From Anaerotignum faecicola (GTDB taxonomy: Bacteria; Bacillota; Clostridia; Lachnospirales; Anaerotignaceae), in contig JANFXS010000002.1 of the NCBI GenBank assembly GCA_024460105.1, positions 186,001-250,000 of the forward strand: DNA of 64,000 nt, given 5' to 3'. The notes below the pieces were generated by a model, which saw only the letters and a program-made list of their open reading frames with translations, did not search any database and had not been told where the DNA came from. Made by a program: the position numbers and the translations under genes. Positions 1 to 9,244 of the stretch are shown one piece after another; the first letter of the stretch is position 1; each line of letters starts with the position of its first letter.

Positions 1-164
1 GGTATAGGGAACTCGGCGGGGAGATAATAACCGTCGGAAGCGACGCGCACGTACCAAAAGATATTGCCGCCGATTTCGATAAAGCATATCATGTGCTTAG
101 GAAATGTGGATTTAAATACATTACAATATTTGAAAACAGGAAACCGTCGTTTATAAAAATATAA
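1..164 (+). CDS. Histidinol-phosphatase, PHP family (3' end only)
   Basis: Only the last 54 codons are in the window (frame beginning at base 3, stop TAA at 162-164). The visible tail contains a GSDAH motif followed by an alternating helix region and a short end, FENRKPSFIKI. The GSDAH box with its metal-binding Asp and His near the C-terminus is typical of PHP-domain histidinol-phosphate phosphatases (HisJ/HisK type), which remove phosphate from histidinol phosphate in histidine synthesis. The rest of the gene lies to the left of the window, so other PHP phosphoesterases cannot be ruled out. The next gene starts 250 bases away on the same strand, so it is probably a separate unit. Confidence 0.7.
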   Translation, partial: YRELGGEIITVGSDAHVPKDIAADFDKAYHVLRKCGFKYITIFENRKPSFIKI

Positions 165-413
165 CAGCCGCAATTACATACCAGCCTGCTCAAAACGGAT
201 TTTAACATAATTCTAAAGGCATAACAAAGGCAATAAATTTTTAGTTTACAACATAATTTATAAATACGGCCCTAATTCATATAAGTCCCGTATATTAAAT
301 CAGCTTTGATAAGCTTTCTTTATATCAATTTAACAATACACGTCCTTAACCTGCATTGTATTATTAGAAATTATAAGCGACGTTATGTATTTAGCGGAAG
401 GAGGAGCCAATTT

Positions 414-1790
414 ATGGCTGAACAAAGTATAACCGAACTTGGCAAAAAGCCCGTAAAAACCGTGTTGTCATTATCAGTTCCGGCAATAGCCGAACAGCTT
501 TTAACCTCGCTTGCGGGGCTTATAGATACAGCCATGGTCGGCTCTATCGGCGCGGCGGCTACTGCAAGCATCGCAATAAACATATCAACCATATGGCTTA
601 TTGACGGCTTTATAACGGCTTCAAGCGCCGGCTCTATGTTTCTTGTTGCACGAAGTCTTGGCGAAGGCAATAAAATCATGGCTAAACGCATAACGCGGCA
701 GTCCATAACAGTTGCCGTTATACTTGGACTTATATTGTCTTTAATTACGCTTGCAGTATCCGGATCGCTTCCTTACTGGCTCGGCGCCGAAAAAGACGTT
801 ATCCCCCTGGCCATTACATATATGCGCATATATGGCTTTACATTTATTTTCCAAGCAATAGCGGTAACTATTTCCTCTATTTTCAGGGCGGCGGGAAATA
901 CAAAAACGCCGTTTTTGATTAATGCCGCGGCAAACATCGCCAATATAATAGGAAACTTTCTGCTTATATATCCAACGCGTTCCGTGTTCGGAATGTCCGT
1001 ATTCGGAGCCGGTTTAGGAGTCGAAGGCGCCGCCTTATCGACGCTTATATCTAAAATACTTGCGGCAATATTTCTGCTCATATTTATAGTACGGATGAAC
1101 TCGCCTGTAAAGATCTCAATAAAAGGCGATTACCGCGTATCTATATCAAACCTAAAAAAACTGTTGGCAATCGGTATCCCCGTTGCGGCTGAAAGAAGCA
1201 CGCTTTCTATAGGCCAGGTAGCGCTGACAGGTATAGTTTCGCGCCTAGGCACCGTTGCATTGGCGGCACATTACTTAACAAATAACATAGAAAGCCTGCT
1301 GTATCTGCCGGCATACGGATTTGCTTCAACTGCAACGGCCCTTGTAGGCCAGTCGCTGGGAGCTGACAATTATTCGCTTGCCGATAAGTTTGCCGGACTG
1401 ATACTTAAAATAAACAGTATATTTATATTGTCAATATGCGTTCCGATGTTTATAGTTTCACCCTTTGTGCTCGGACTGTTTTCACCTGATCCTAATGTTA
1501 TATCACTGGGAACCATAACGTTTCGCATGACGCTTGTAACAGAAGTATTTTTTACAATCTCCGTTGTAGCAAGCGGTATATGCCGCGGCGCCGGCGACGT
1601 AAAATTCTCGCTTTGGGTTAGCATAATAGGTATGTGGGTTATCCGTATAGGCCTTGCGTATGTGATGGCATATCCTTTCGGTTTAGGGTTAATAGGAATT
1701 TGGATTGCGGTAGGTATTGACATATTTATACGCGGCATTCTTTTTATACTTAGGATAAACAGCGGAAAATGGAAATATATCTGGAGATAG
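414..1790 (+). CDS. MATE family multidrug/Na+ efflux transporter
   Basis: A 458-residue integral membrane protein with about twelve hydrophobic segments in two similar halves, the layout of MatE transporters (NorM/DinF type), which export cationic drugs or metabolites using a Na+ or H+ gradient. The start at 414 (MAEQSITELG) is chosen because GGAGGAG lies at 400-406, seven bases upstream; the open frame continues upstream to 306 but that extension lacks a ribosome site and is not membrane-like. Family features seen include the N-terminal LSVPAIAEQL segment and the repeated GxGRGAGD-like loops (CRGAGDVKF near residue 395). The gene stands alone and is followed by a terminator. The substrate cannot be told from sequence. 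Confidence 0.9.
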   Translation: MAEQSITELGKKPVKTVLSLSVPAIAEQLLTSLAGLIDTAMVGSIGAAATASIAINISTIWLIDGFITASSAGSMFLVARSLGEGNKIMAKRITRQSITVAVILGLILSLITLAVSGSLPYWLGAEKDVIPLAITYMRIYGFTFIFQAIAVTISSIFRAAGNTKTPFLINAAANIANIIGNFLLIYPTRSVFGMSVFGAGLGVEGAALSTLISKILAAIFLLIFIVRMNSPVKISIKGDYRVSISNLKKLLAIGIPVAAERSTLSIGQVALTGIVSRLGTVALAAHYLTNNIESLLYLPAYGFASTATALVGQSLGADNYSLADKFAGLILKINSIFILSICVPMFIVSPFVLGLFSPDPNVISLGTITFRMTLVTEVFFTISVVASGICRGAGDVKFSLWVSIIGMWVIRIGLAYVMAYPFGLGLIGIWIAVGIDIFIRGILFILRINSGKWKYIWR

Positions 1791-1854
1791 AAAGGCCGAA
1801 AAATTTAAAACGCAGTGTGCCGACTAAGTTCAATATTTTTATGAAAACAATCTG

Positions 1855-1879
1855 AGGCTTGGAACTAAGTTCCAAGCCT
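1855..1879 (+). terminator. Hairpin terminator after the MATE gene
   Basis: AGGCTTGGAAC and GTTCCAAGCCT form an 11-bp perfect stem around a 3-base loop, followed by TTTAAAATTTTA. It ends the MATE transcript 65 bases after the stop. The remainder of the 317-base gap up to 2107 is AT-rich and I see no further gene or clear terminator for the converging fatty-acid operon. Confidence 0.7.
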
Positions 1880-2107
1880 TTAAAATTTTAAATTTATTTC
1901 GTTTACAGTTTACAAACAAATACTTTATAAACTGTCTATTAATTTACCGTCTATTTTATATTAAATTCCGCAAACAAAAAACAGCGCGGCATTGTATTTA
2001 AATATACATAAACTTTTATTTATCCATTAGGCTTTAGCTTTGAATATTGCATAAACACGTATAAAATCATGTCATTCGCAATTAATAAAATACAAGCCTT
2101 TAATTAA

Positions 2108-2905
2108 TTATTCCTCAAATTCGCCGAACTTCCTAAACCTTTCATATCTCTTGCAGATAAGTTCGTCTTTGTCCATTGCGCATAGAACTTTAAATTCGTT
2201 GATAAGGCTTTCCCTTATAATATCGGTTGTAAATCTAAGGTTATTTTCGATTCCTTCCGGAGCTTCGGGAATAATTTTTTCTATAACTCCGTTTTTAATA
2301 AGATCCTTAGCTGTTAACTTCATAAGCTCGGCCGCCTCCCCAGCCTTTGAAGGATCTCTCCAAAGTATGCTGGCAAACCCTTCCGGAGAAAGTACTGCGT
2401 ACATTCCGTTATCAAGCATCCAAACTCTGTCGCCTGCGGCAAGCGCCAAAGCCCCTCCGCTTCCGCCTTCGCCTATAAAAATAGAAATAACCGGAGTTTT
2501 AATTCCTGCCGTTTCAAAAAGGCATCTGGCTATAGCTTCTCCCTGGCCGCGTTCCTCAGCGCCAATACCGCAATATGCGCCTGACGTGTTTATAAGGAAA
2601 ACTACCGGCCTGCCAAATTTTTCAGCCTGCTTCATCAGCCTTAAAGCTTTCCTATAACCCTCAGGATTTGGAGACCCGAAATTTCTTTTGATATTTTCCT
2701 CTATAGTATGGCCTTTCTGAACGCCAATCACAGTAACCGCTCTGCCTTTAAGGCTTGCTATTCCTCCGACAATAGCCCTGTCGTCGCCAAAACATCTGTC
2801 GCCGTGCAGTTCAATAAATCCGTCGAATATCTCGCGGATAAACTCCAAAGAAGTCGGCCTTGTAACCTTCCTTGCATTTGCTAAAACTTCCGAAGCATTA
2901 CTCAT
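2108..2905 (-). CDS. accA: Acetyl-CoA carboxylase carboxyltransferase, alpha subunit
   Basis: Carboxyltransferase alpha half of acetyl-CoA carboxylase; with AccD it moves the carboxyl group from biotin-AccB to acetyl-CoA, giving malonyl-CoA. The 265-residue protein has the crotonase-like fold signatures of AccA: the ELHGDR motif near residue 32, INTSGAYCGIGAEERGQ near 105 and the oxyanion glycines in IGEGGSGGALALA near 144. It lacks the roughly 50-residue N-terminal extension of the E. coli protein, as many Gram-positive AccA do. It overlaps the end of accD by 8 bases (ATGAGTAA) with an AGGAGG site inside accD, so the two are translationally coupled, which suits a 1:1 complex. Last gene of the fatty-acid operon. 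Confidence 0.95.
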   Translation of the reverse strand: MSNASEVLANARKVTRPTSLEFIREIFDGFIELHGDRCFGDDRAIVGGIASLKGRAVTVIGVQKGHTIEENIKRNFGSPNPEGYRKALRLMKQAEKFGRPVVFLINTSGAYCGIGAEERGQGEAIARCLFETAGIKTPVISIFIGEGGSGGALALAAGDRVWMLDNGMYAVLSPEGFASILWRDPSKAGEAAELMKLTAKDLIKNGVIEKIIPEAPEGIENNLRFTTDIIRESLINEFKVLCAMDKDELICKRYERFRKFGEFEE

Positions 2906-3779
2906 TAAAGCCCGCCTCCTTTTGTTTATGCAGCTTTATAAGATTACTTAAAACGTCTTTCATTTTTGTGCGCTTTACAATTTTATCTATAAATCCATGT
3001 TCAAGCTGGAACTCCGCGCTCTGGAATCCTTCAGGCAGTTTCTCATTGATAGTGCCTTCTATTACCCTTTGCCCTGCAAAGCCTATAAGCGCCCTTGGCT
3101 CTGCAATTATAATATCTCCAAGACTTGCAAAACTTGCGCTTACGCCTCCCGTTGTCGGATCAGTTATAACCGAGATATAAAGCAGGCCCTCATTGCTGTG
3201 TTTTTTTAGGGCCGCACTTGTTTTGGCCATCTGCATGAGTGAAATTATCCCCTCCTGCATCCTCGCTCCTCCCGAAACGGTAAATATGATAACCGGAAGT
3301 CTCATTTCAGTGGCACGCTCAATGGCCCTGGTAACTTTCTCGCCGACAACAGAACCCATAGATCCCATCATAAAATTGCTGTCCATAACAGCTATAACAG
3401 CATCCTCGCCGTTAATTTTTCCTCGTCCGCTTATTACGCCGTCTTTTATGCCGCTTTTTGCCCTTGCACTCTCTATAACCTTTTCATAATTCGGATAATC
3501 CATAGGGTTTTTTGCCCCCATGTTTTTATCATATTCTATAAATGAACCTTCGTCGCATGTAACGGCAATACGTTCCATTGCCGAAAGCCTGAAATGCCCT
3601 CCGCATTTTGGACAGATTTTAAGTTCGTTCATCTCTTTTTTGTATATAAGCTTTTTGCAGTAACTGCATTTAACCCACATACCGTCGGGAACGACAGGCT
3701 CCTCATTTCTGTCGGAAACGCCCTCGTCTTCCGGCGAACGGCCCAGAATTATATAGTTTTTCTTTTTAAAAAGCTTCAT
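2898..3779 (-). CDS. accD: Acetyl-CoA carboxylase carboxyltransferase, beta subunit
   Basis: Beta half of the carboxyltransferase. The 293-residue protein carries the N-terminal four-cysteine zinc ribbon of AccD (Cys38, Cys41, Cys56, Cys59 in CSYCKK and CPKCGGH), followed by the crotonase-like domain with SGGARMQEGI near residue 170 and TDPTTGGVSASFASLGD near 205. The length is normal for the family. A 200-base gap separates it from accC upstream; that gap holds a hairpin (3920-3945) but no terminator, so it is probably still read from the common fab promoter. It overlaps accA by 8 bases. Confidence 0.95.
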   Translation of the reverse strand: MKLFKKKNYIILGRSPEDEGVSDRNEEPVVPDGMWVKCSYCKKLIYKKEMNELKICPKCGGHFRLSAMERIAVTCDEGSFIEYDKNMGAKNPMDYPNYEKVIESARAKSGIKDGVISGRGKINGEDAVIAVMDSNFMMGSMGSVVGEKVTRAIERATEMRLPVIIFTVSGGARMQEGIISLMQMAKTSAALKKHSNEGLLYISVITDPTTGGVSASFASLGDIIIAEPRALIGFAGQRVIEGTINEKLPEGFQSAEFQLEHGFIDKIVKRTKMKDVLSNLIKLHKQKEAGFNE

Positions 3780-3919
3780 TCAGGTCACCTGCTATTATAT
3801 AGATTGATTATTCCAACGCCCAAAGCCTTACAGATATTCTCAATAATACCGGCAAACCATATTCTGCAAGCGTCAAATGCGCAAAACAAAATATTACCGT
3901 CGTTAAAACATGCCATATA

Positions 3920-3945
3920 CCGTTTACATATAAAACAGTAAACGG
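3920..3945 (-). other. Hairpin in the accC-accD gap
   Basis: CCGTTTAC and GTAAACGG pair around a 10-base loop in the only gap of about 200 bases in the acc part of the operon. There is no T-run after it on the minus strand, so it is more likely a processing or stability element than a terminator. The rest of the gap (3780-3986) shows no gene. Confidence 0.4.
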
Positions 3946-3986
3946 CGGTATTCCTGTAAAACCATAGGCAGATATAATTTATAATA

Positions 3987-5333
3987 TTATTTTATGATCT
4001 CATCGGCTATAAATCCGGTGTCAAATGTACCGGCCTGGTATTTACTGTTTGTAAGTATTTTTTCCTGAAACTCAATATTAGTATCAACGCCTTCAATAAC
4101 AAACTCATACAAACAGCGGCGCATTTTTTCAATAGCTTCCTGTCTTGTATTTCCATATGTTATTACTTTTGCAATCATAGAATCATAGTATGGAAGTATC
4201 TTGCACTTCGGATAAACGGCGCTGTCAATCCTCACTCCCATTCCCCCTCCGGGAACAAGCATATAATCGATTTCACCGGGAGACGGCGCAAAATTTTTAT
4301 CAGGATTTTCCGCATTTATCCTACATTCAATGGCATGCCCTTTAATTTTAACGTCGTTTTGTTTTATTTGGAGATGTTCTCCGGCCGCAATTTTAATCTG
4401 TTCCTTTACAATATCAATTCCCGTCACCATTTCCGTAACAGGATGCTCAACCTGAATTCGGGTATTCATTTCCATAAAATAGAAATTGCCGTTTTTGTCA
4501 TATAAAAATTCTATCGTACCGGCGCTTTCATATCCAACGGCTTTAGCCGCCTTAACAGCCGCTTCGCCCATAGCTTTGCGCACATTCTCGTCAAGAGCGG
4601 GAGAAGGCGCTTCCTCAAGCACTTTCTGATTTCTCCTTTGTATGGAACAATCGCGCTCACCGAGATGTATCACATGCCCGAATTCATCTCCTAATATTTG
4701 TATTTCGATATGGCGGGCATTTTCAATTACTTTTTCCATATACATTGTATCGTCGCCGAAAGCGGCTTTTGTTTCGCTCTTTGCACTTTCATACGCCTTC
4801 TCAAGATCTTCTTCCTGCCTGACAATCCTGATGCCTTTTCCTCCGCCGCCTGAAGAAGCTTTTACCATTACCGGATATCCGAGCCGGCCGGCCGTTTCCT
4901 TTGCTTTTTCAAGCGTATCTATAACTCCGTCGCTTCCCGGAATTACAGGAACTCCGGCTTCAATCATAAGCTTCCTTGCATTGCTTTTATTGCCCATCGA
5001 ATCAATAACGCCGGCTTTGGGCCCTATAAATTTTATATTACATTCTTCGCACATACCGGCAAATACGCTGTTTTCCGCAAGGAACCCAAACCCTGGGTGT
5101 ATCGCCTGCGCCTTTGTTACAACAGCCGCGCTTATAATATTCTGCATATTAAGGTAGCTTTCCTTGCTTTTTGCCGGGCCGATGCAAACGGCCTCATCCG
5201 CCAACTGGGTATGGAGCGCTTCCCTGTCAGGTTCGGAAAATACAGCCACAGTTTTAATGCCCATTTCCCTGCAAGCGCGTATAATACGGACTGCAATTTC
5301 ACCCCTGTTGGCAATAAGTATTTTTGAAAACAT
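3987..5333 (-). CDS. accC: Acetyl-CoA carboxylase, biotin carboxylase subunit
   Basis: ATP-grasp enzyme that carboxylates the biotin on AccB using bicarbonate and ATP. The 448-residue protein starts MFSKILIANRGEIA, the N-terminal signature of biotin carboxylases, and has the glycine-rich ATP lid KASSGGGGKG near residue 160, the EKVIENARHIEIQ segment near 205, the GERDCSIQRRNQK block near 232 and the catalytic EMNTRIQVEH motif near 290. The start at 5333 is preceded by GAGGTGG at the right spacing; an in-frame Met five codons upstream overlaps that site and is rejected. The end of fabZ is 15 bases upstream, so the genes are co-transcribed. Confidence 0.96.
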   Translation of the reverse strand: MFSKILIANRGEIAVRIIRACREMGIKTVAVFSEPDREALHTQLADEAVCIGPAKSKESYLNMQNIISAAVVTKAQAIHPGFGFLAENSVFAGMCEECNIKFIGPKAGVIDSMGNKSNARKLMIEAGVPVIPGSDGVIDTLEKAKETAGRLGYPVMVKASSGGGGKGIRIVRQEEDLEKAYESAKSETKAAFGDDTMYMEKVIENARHIEIQILGDEFGHVIHLGERDCSIQRRNQKVLEEAPSPALDENVRKAMGEAAVKAAKAVGYESAGTIEFLYDKNGNFYFMEMNTRIQVEHPVTEMVTGIDIVKEQIKIAAGEHLQIKQNDVKIKGHAIECRINAENPDKNFAPSPGEIDYMLVPGGGMGVRIDSAVYPKCKILPYYDSMIAKVITYGNTRQEAIEKMRRCLYEFVIEGVDTNIEFQEKILTNSKYQAGTFDTGFIADEIIK

Positions 5334-5348
5334 ATAAAACCACCTCAA

Positions 5349-5771
5349 TTATCCAATCATAAATGTAATCTCGGCCTCACATACTTTTTTGCCGTTTACA
5401 TAAGCCGTACCCTTTCCGATACCGGCTATTTTTTTAAGCTTTATTATCTCAACTTCGAGCCGTAAAGTATCGCCGGGCACAACCTTCTGGCGAAACTTTG
5501 CTTTGTCAATGCCGCCGAAATATGCCGTTTTTCCTTTATATTCCTCCATTTTCAAAACGGCGTACGCTCCTGCCTGCGCCATAGCTTCAACTATAAGTAC
5601 GCCCGGCACAACCGGCTCCTGCGGAAAATGTCCGACAAAGAAAGGTTCGTTCATGGTTACGTTCTTAACCGCCACAACCTTTTCGCCCGGTATTACTTCT
5701 TCAATCCTGTCTATAAGCAGGAATGGCGGCCTGTGCGGGAGGACAGACATTATGCCCTTTATATCATCCAT
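5349..5771 (-). CDS. fabZ: (3R)-hydroxyacyl-ACP dehydratase
   Basis: Dehydrates 3-hydroxyacyl-ACP to trans-2-enoyl-ACP in the elongation cycle. The 140-residue hot-dog-fold protein has [13 protein letters not shown] at residues 11-23 and the active-site segment [10 protein letters not shown] with catalytic His48 and Glu62 in VEAMAQAG, as in FabZ. Its length is standard. It sits between accB and accC, a gene order common in Clostridia and streptococci. No FabA or FabM-type isomerase is present in the cluster, so how (or whether) unsaturated chains are made cannot be read from this window. Confidence 0.95.
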   Translation of the reverse strand: MDDIKGIMSVLPHRPPFLLIDRIEEVIPGEKVVAVKNVTMNEPFFVGHFPQEPVVPGVLIVEAMAQAGAYAVLKMEEYKGKTAYFGGIDKAKFRQKVVPGDTLRLEVEIIKLKKIAGIGKGTAYVNGKKVCEAEITFMIG

Positions 5772-5783
5772 TTTATACCCTCC

Positions 5784-6254
5784 TTACGCTATTGTAAACA
5801 GTTTCATTCCATATTCTACCAAATCGCCGTCTTCGGCGCATATCTCAGTCACTTCGCCGTCAAAATCGCTTACAACCTCGTTCATAACCTTCATGGCTTC
5901 AATAATACAAAGCACGTCGCCTTTCTTTACCTTGCTTCCCACAGATACGAAACTCGGCTTATCAGGCGCCGGGCTTGCGTAAAATGTTCCCACTATAGGC
6001 GCTGTAACAGAATTCCCGCCTTTAACAGCTGTTCCATTTCCATTCTCAAACTGTTCTGACACCTCTGTAACCATTGCAGGTTCGGACTTTATTTCTTCAG
6101 CAGTATATGTCTGATTCTGTATTCCGCCGGAAACAGGCTGTTCTACGATATTTTTGCTCATTTTAATGAATGTGCCGTTATTTGAAAGTTCAAAGCTTCT
6201 GAGCTTTGACGTATCTATAATTTGTATAAGTTCTTTAATTTCGTTAAATTCCAT
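5784..6254 (-). CDS. accB: Biotin carboxyl carrier protein of acetyl-CoA carboxylase
   Basis: Carries biotin between AccC and the AccAD carboxyltransferase. The 156-residue protein has an N-terminal helical region, a flexible middle with many Glu, Gln and Gly residues, and a C-terminal biotinyl domain with the EAMKVMNE motif; the biotinylated lysine is Lys122, about 35 residues from the end as is usual. The start at 6254 (MEFNEIKELI) has GGGAGGG six bases upstream; a start five codons earlier would sit in the ribosome site and overlap fabF. It begins only 3 bases after the fabF stop. Confidence 0.95.
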   Translation of the reverse strand: MEFNEIKELIQIIDTSKLRSFELSNNGTFIKMSKNIVEQPVSGGIQNQTYTAEEIKSEPAMVTEVSEQFENGNGTAVKGGNSVTAPIVGTFYASPAPDKPSFVSVGSKVKKGDVLCIIEAMKVMNEVVSDFDGEVTEICAEDGDLVEYGMKLFTIA

Positions 6255-6256
6255 GT

Positions 6257-7492
6257 TCAGCCCTCCCACTTTTTAAAGCATAAAACTGCATTATGGCCGC
6301 CAAAGCCCAAGGAATTGGATAACGCGTATCTGAGCTCGGCCGCCCTGCCTGTATTCGGCACATAATCAAGGTCGCACTCTTCATCCGGCGTTTCATATCC
6401 TATCGTAGGAGGTATAAAATTATTGTCAAGCGCACATATGCAAGCTATTGCTTCAACAGCTCCGGCCGCTCCGAGAAGATGGCCCGTCATGGATTTCGTT
6501 GAAGAAACAGGCACTTTGTATGCGGCGCTGCCCAGAGCTCTTTTAATAGCCACTGTTTCCCCAATATCGTTATGATGTGTTCCCGTTCCGTGCGCATTAA
6601 TGTATGAAACGTCCTCCGGTTTAATACCGGCTTCATTCATAGCCATTTCCATGGCCTTTGCCGCTCCCTCGCCGTCAGGGCAAGGCGCCGTAACATGATA
6701 TGCGTCGCAAGTCGCGCCATATCCCACAATCTCGCCGTATATTTTAGCTCCGCGTTTAAGCGCATGTTCCAATTCCTCAAGCATAAGTACGCCCGCGCCG
6801 TCGCCCATTACAAAACCGCTCCTGTTCTTATCAAAAGGCCTGCTTGCCTTTTTCGGATCCGGCTCTGTTGAAAGCGCCGTAAGATTTGTAAATCCGGCAA
6901 TTGCGATTCCGCTGATCGACGCCTCCGTACCGCCTGCAAAACAAAGATCAAGATAACCGTGCTTGATATTCCTGTAAGCTTCGCCGATACAGTTTGTTCC
7001 TGTTGCGCACGCTGTAACAACTGAAGAACATATGCCTTTTGCACCGAATTTTAAAGCAATATTTCCGGACGCCATATTTCCTATTGTCATAGGTATAAAA
7101 AGAGGCGAAACCTTTGAAGGACCTTTTTCACCCATTTTAAGGATTTGTTCTTCCATTGTAAAAAGTCCGCCTATGCCGCTTCCAACAATGACGCCAAAGC
7201 GATCCGGATCTATATCACCTTCTTTAAGACCGCTCATCTCAAATGCCTGCATAGCCGCCGCAATGCCGTAAATAGAAAACATATCGTTTCTCTTAAGTTC
7301 TTTTTTAGGAACATATTTTTCCGCATCAAAGTCTTTTATTTCAGCCGCAACTTTAACCTTGTAATTTTCCGTGTCGAATTTTTTGATGTAATCTATACCG
7401 CATACGCCATTTTTAAGTCCGTTCCAATAGCTTTCAATGTCGTTTCCCAACGGAGTTACCGCACCTATACCGGTAATAACGCATCTTTTCAT
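6257..7492 (-). CDS. fabF: 3-oxoacyl-ACP synthase II
   Basis: Condensing enzyme that elongates acyl-ACP with malonyl-ACP. The 411-residue protein has the full Cys-His-His triad: Cys162 in VTACATGTN, a His in INAHGTGTHHND near residue 302, and a His in STKSMTGHLLGAAG near 338. GFGGHNA near the C-terminus is the family's final signature. The ribosome site AGGAGGT precedes the ATG. There is no separate FabB, so this single KAS II probably does all elongation after FabH. It follows fabG by 12 bases. Confidence 0.96.
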   Translation of the reverse strand: MKRCVITGIGAVTPLGNDIESYWNGLKNGVCGIDYIKKFDTENYKVKVAAEIKDFDAEKYVPKKELKRNDMFSIYGIAAAMQAFEMSGLKEGDIDPDRFGVIVGSGIGGLFTMEEQILKMGEKGPSKVSPLFIPMTIGNMASGNIALKFGAKGICSSVVTACATGTNCIGEAYRNIKHGYLDLCFAGGTEASISGIAIAGFTNLTALSTEPDPKKASRPFDKNRSGFVMGDGAGVLMLEELEHALKRGAKIYGEIVGYGATCDAYHVTAPCPDGEGAAKAMEMAMNEAGIKPEDVSYINAHGTGTHHNDIGETVAIKRALGSAAYKVPVSSTKSMTGHLLGAAGAVEAIACICALDNNFIPPTIGYETPDEECDLDYVPNTGRAAELRYALSNSLGFGGHNAVLCFKKWEG

Positions 7493-7504
7493 AAAAAGTA
7501 CCTC

Positions 7505-8236
7505 CTAGTTCATTACCATACCGCCGTCCACATTGAGGACCTGGCCTGTTATATATCTGTTTTCCGCCAGGAACACCGCAGCTTTTGCTACGTCCTCTGC
7601 TTCTCCGAAACGTTTAAGCGGAATATTTTTCATCATTTCATCTTTTATATTATCGCTCAGCACAGCCGTCATATCCGTTGAGATAAATCCGGGCGCAATA
7701 GCGTTAACGGTTACGCCCCTTGCCGCAAGCTCCCTCGCCGCCGATTTAGTTAAACCAATTAAGCCTGCCTTTGAAGCCGAGTAGTTTGCCTGACCTACGT
7801 TTCCGATAAGGCCCGAAACGGAACTCATATTTATAATCGCCCCGCTTCTTTGTTTAAGCATAATGTTGGAAGCGGCGCGTATCGTATTGAAAGCGCCTTT
7901 CAAGTTTGTTTTAATAACTGAGTCAAAATCGTCCTCGCTCATACGCATAATAAGCCCGTCTTTTGTTATTCCCGCATTATTAACAAGCACGTCCACAGAA
8001 CCGAACTTTTCCTTTGCGGCTTTTACAAGACTTTCCGCTTCCTTAAAATCGCTTACATCGGCCTTGTATGGCATACACTCGACGCCGAAGCTTTCTATTT
8101 CTTTAACTATTTCGTCGTCTATTCTGCTTCTGTAATTTAGCACGATATTTGCTCCCGCTTCGGCAAATTTTTTAGCAATAGCCCTTCCTATACCTTTTGC
8201 GGCTCCCGTTACAATAACCGTTTTACCTCTAAGCAT
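7505..8236 (-). CDS. fabG: 3-oxoacyl-ACP reductase
   Basis: NADPH-dependent reduction of 3-oxoacyl-ACP to the (R)-3-hydroxy form. It is a short-chain dehydrogenase of about 243 residues with the cofactor loop GAAKGIGRAIA, the NNAG motif near residue 88, catalytic Ser in MSSVSG, and the YSASKAG Tyr-Lys pair near 152; the C-terminal NVDGGMVMN end is typical of FabG. GGAGGT lies directly against an ATG at 8242, so the ATG two codons later at 8236 is the better-spaced start. The stop of fabD (TGA) overlaps this region, so translation is coupled. Confidence 0.95.
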   Translation of the reverse strand: MLRGKTVIVTGAAKGIGRAIAKKFAEAGANIVLNYRSRIDDEIVKEIESFGVECMPYKADVSDFKEAESLVKAAKEKFGSVDVLVNNAGITKDGLIMRMSEDDFDSVIKTNLKGAFNTIRAASNIMLKQRSGAIINMSSVSGLIGNVGQANYSASKAGLIGLTKSAARELAARGVTVNAIAPGFISTDMTAVLSDNIKDEMMKNIPLKRFGEAEDVAKAAVFLAENRYITGQVLNVDGGMVMN

Positions 8237-8238
8237 TT

Positions 8239-9171
8239 TCATACCTCCAATGACGCCAAAGTTTTTTCAAGAGATTTCATATCCTCTACATTTAATATTT
8301 TAACGCCTTTTAAAGTCCTTTTAACAAAACCGTTAAGAGCTTTTCCCGGCCCAATCTCTATAAAAGTATCGACGCCTTTTTCATAAAGCTTTTTAATTGT
8401 ATCTTCCCATTTTACCGGGCTCATAACCTGTTTAATCAAATATGGCTTAATTAAAGATTCGTCATCTACAACATCGCCCGTTACATTTGTCAGAACCGGT
8501 ATATTCATGTTATGTATATCTATATTTTCAAGCTCGGCGGCAAGTTTATCGCTTGCCGGTTTTAAAAGCGCCGTATGGAAAGGCCCGCTTACATTAAGCT
8601 TAACCGTAAGCTTAGCCCCACATTCTTTGAGCCTTTCAGCCGCCTCCCGCGCGTCCTCTGCATACCCGGCAACAACTATCTGCCCCGGGGCATTGTAATT
8701 TGCCGGCGAAACGAAACCGCCTTTTGCTGTAATTTCATCGCAAGTTTTTTCCACTATATCCCTTTCAAGTCCCATAACGGCATACATTGCCCCAACGCCT
8801 TCCGGTACCGCTTCCGTCATGAAACGTCCCCTTTTCCTTACAAGGCCGACCGCATCTTTGAAATCAAAAGCCCCCGCCGCAACATAAGCCGAGTATTCCC
8901 CAAGGCTTAGCCCCGCCGCATATTCCGCTTTAATTCCTTTTTCTTCAAGCGCCCTGAGAGCCGCTGTGCTCATCGTCAATATTGCGGGCTGAGTAAACTC
9001 TGTTTTATCAAGCTGTTCGCCGCCGTTTAATATAATTTCGCTTATTTTAAAGCCAAGAGCTTCATCAGCCGTGTCATAAACTTCTTTCGCACATTCAAAA
9101 TTTTCGTATAATTCCCTGCCCATGCCTGCATACTGCGAACCTTGGCCGCTGAACATAAAAGCAATTTTCAT
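8239..9171 (-). CDS. fabD: Malonyl-CoA:ACP transacylase
   Basis: Loads malonyl groups from malonyl-CoA onto acyl carrier protein. The 310-residue protein has the N-terminal FSGQGSQYAGMG motif, the nucleophile elbow GLSLGEYSA with catalytic Ser89, an arginine in the VRKRGRFM helix near residue 115, and the catalytic His in VSGPFHTALLKPA near 197. The length is normal. A 233-base gap containing a strong hairpin separates it from fabK, the only large interruption in the operon, so an extra promoter or RNA-level control point here is possible. Confidence 0.96.
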   Translation of the reverse strand: MKIAFMFSGQGSQYAGMGRELYENFECAKEVYDTADEALGFKISEIILNGGEQLDKTEFTQPAILTMSTAALRALEEKGIKAEYAAGLSLGEYSAYVAAGAFDFKDAVGLVRKRGRFMTEAVPEGVGAMYAVMGLERDIVEKTCDEITAKGGFVSPANYNAPGQIVVAGYAEDAREAAERLKECGAKLTVKLNVSGPFHTALLKPASDKLAAELENIDIHNMNIPVLTNVTGDVVDDESLIKPYLIKQVMSPVKWEDTIKKLYEKGVDTFIEIGPGKALNGFVKRTLKGVKILNVEDMKSLEKTLASLEV

Positions 9172-9221
9172 TTTTCCACACCCTCGAATATTGTCCCAAA
9201 TTATTATCCCTATTTACAATA

Positions 9222-9244
9222 CGGGGTATTTCTAAAATACCCCG
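9222..9244 (-). other. Strong hairpin in the fabK-fabD gap
   Basis: CGGGGTATTT and AAATACCCCG form a perfect 10-bp stem with a 3-base loop. No T-run follows on the minus strand, so it is not a classic terminator. The 233-base gap (9172-9404) also holds a small CCGAAT/ATTCGG hairpin near 9321-9334. I see no gene in it. Confidence 0.5.

Noticed and set aside
306-413. Upstream extension of the MATE reading frame
   Set aside because: No ribosome site; GGAGGAG directly precedes the ATG at 414, and the extension is not membrane-like.
9222-9244. Terminator splitting the fab operon
   Set aside because: The stem is strong but no T-run follows on the minus strand, and no promoter can be seen before fabD.
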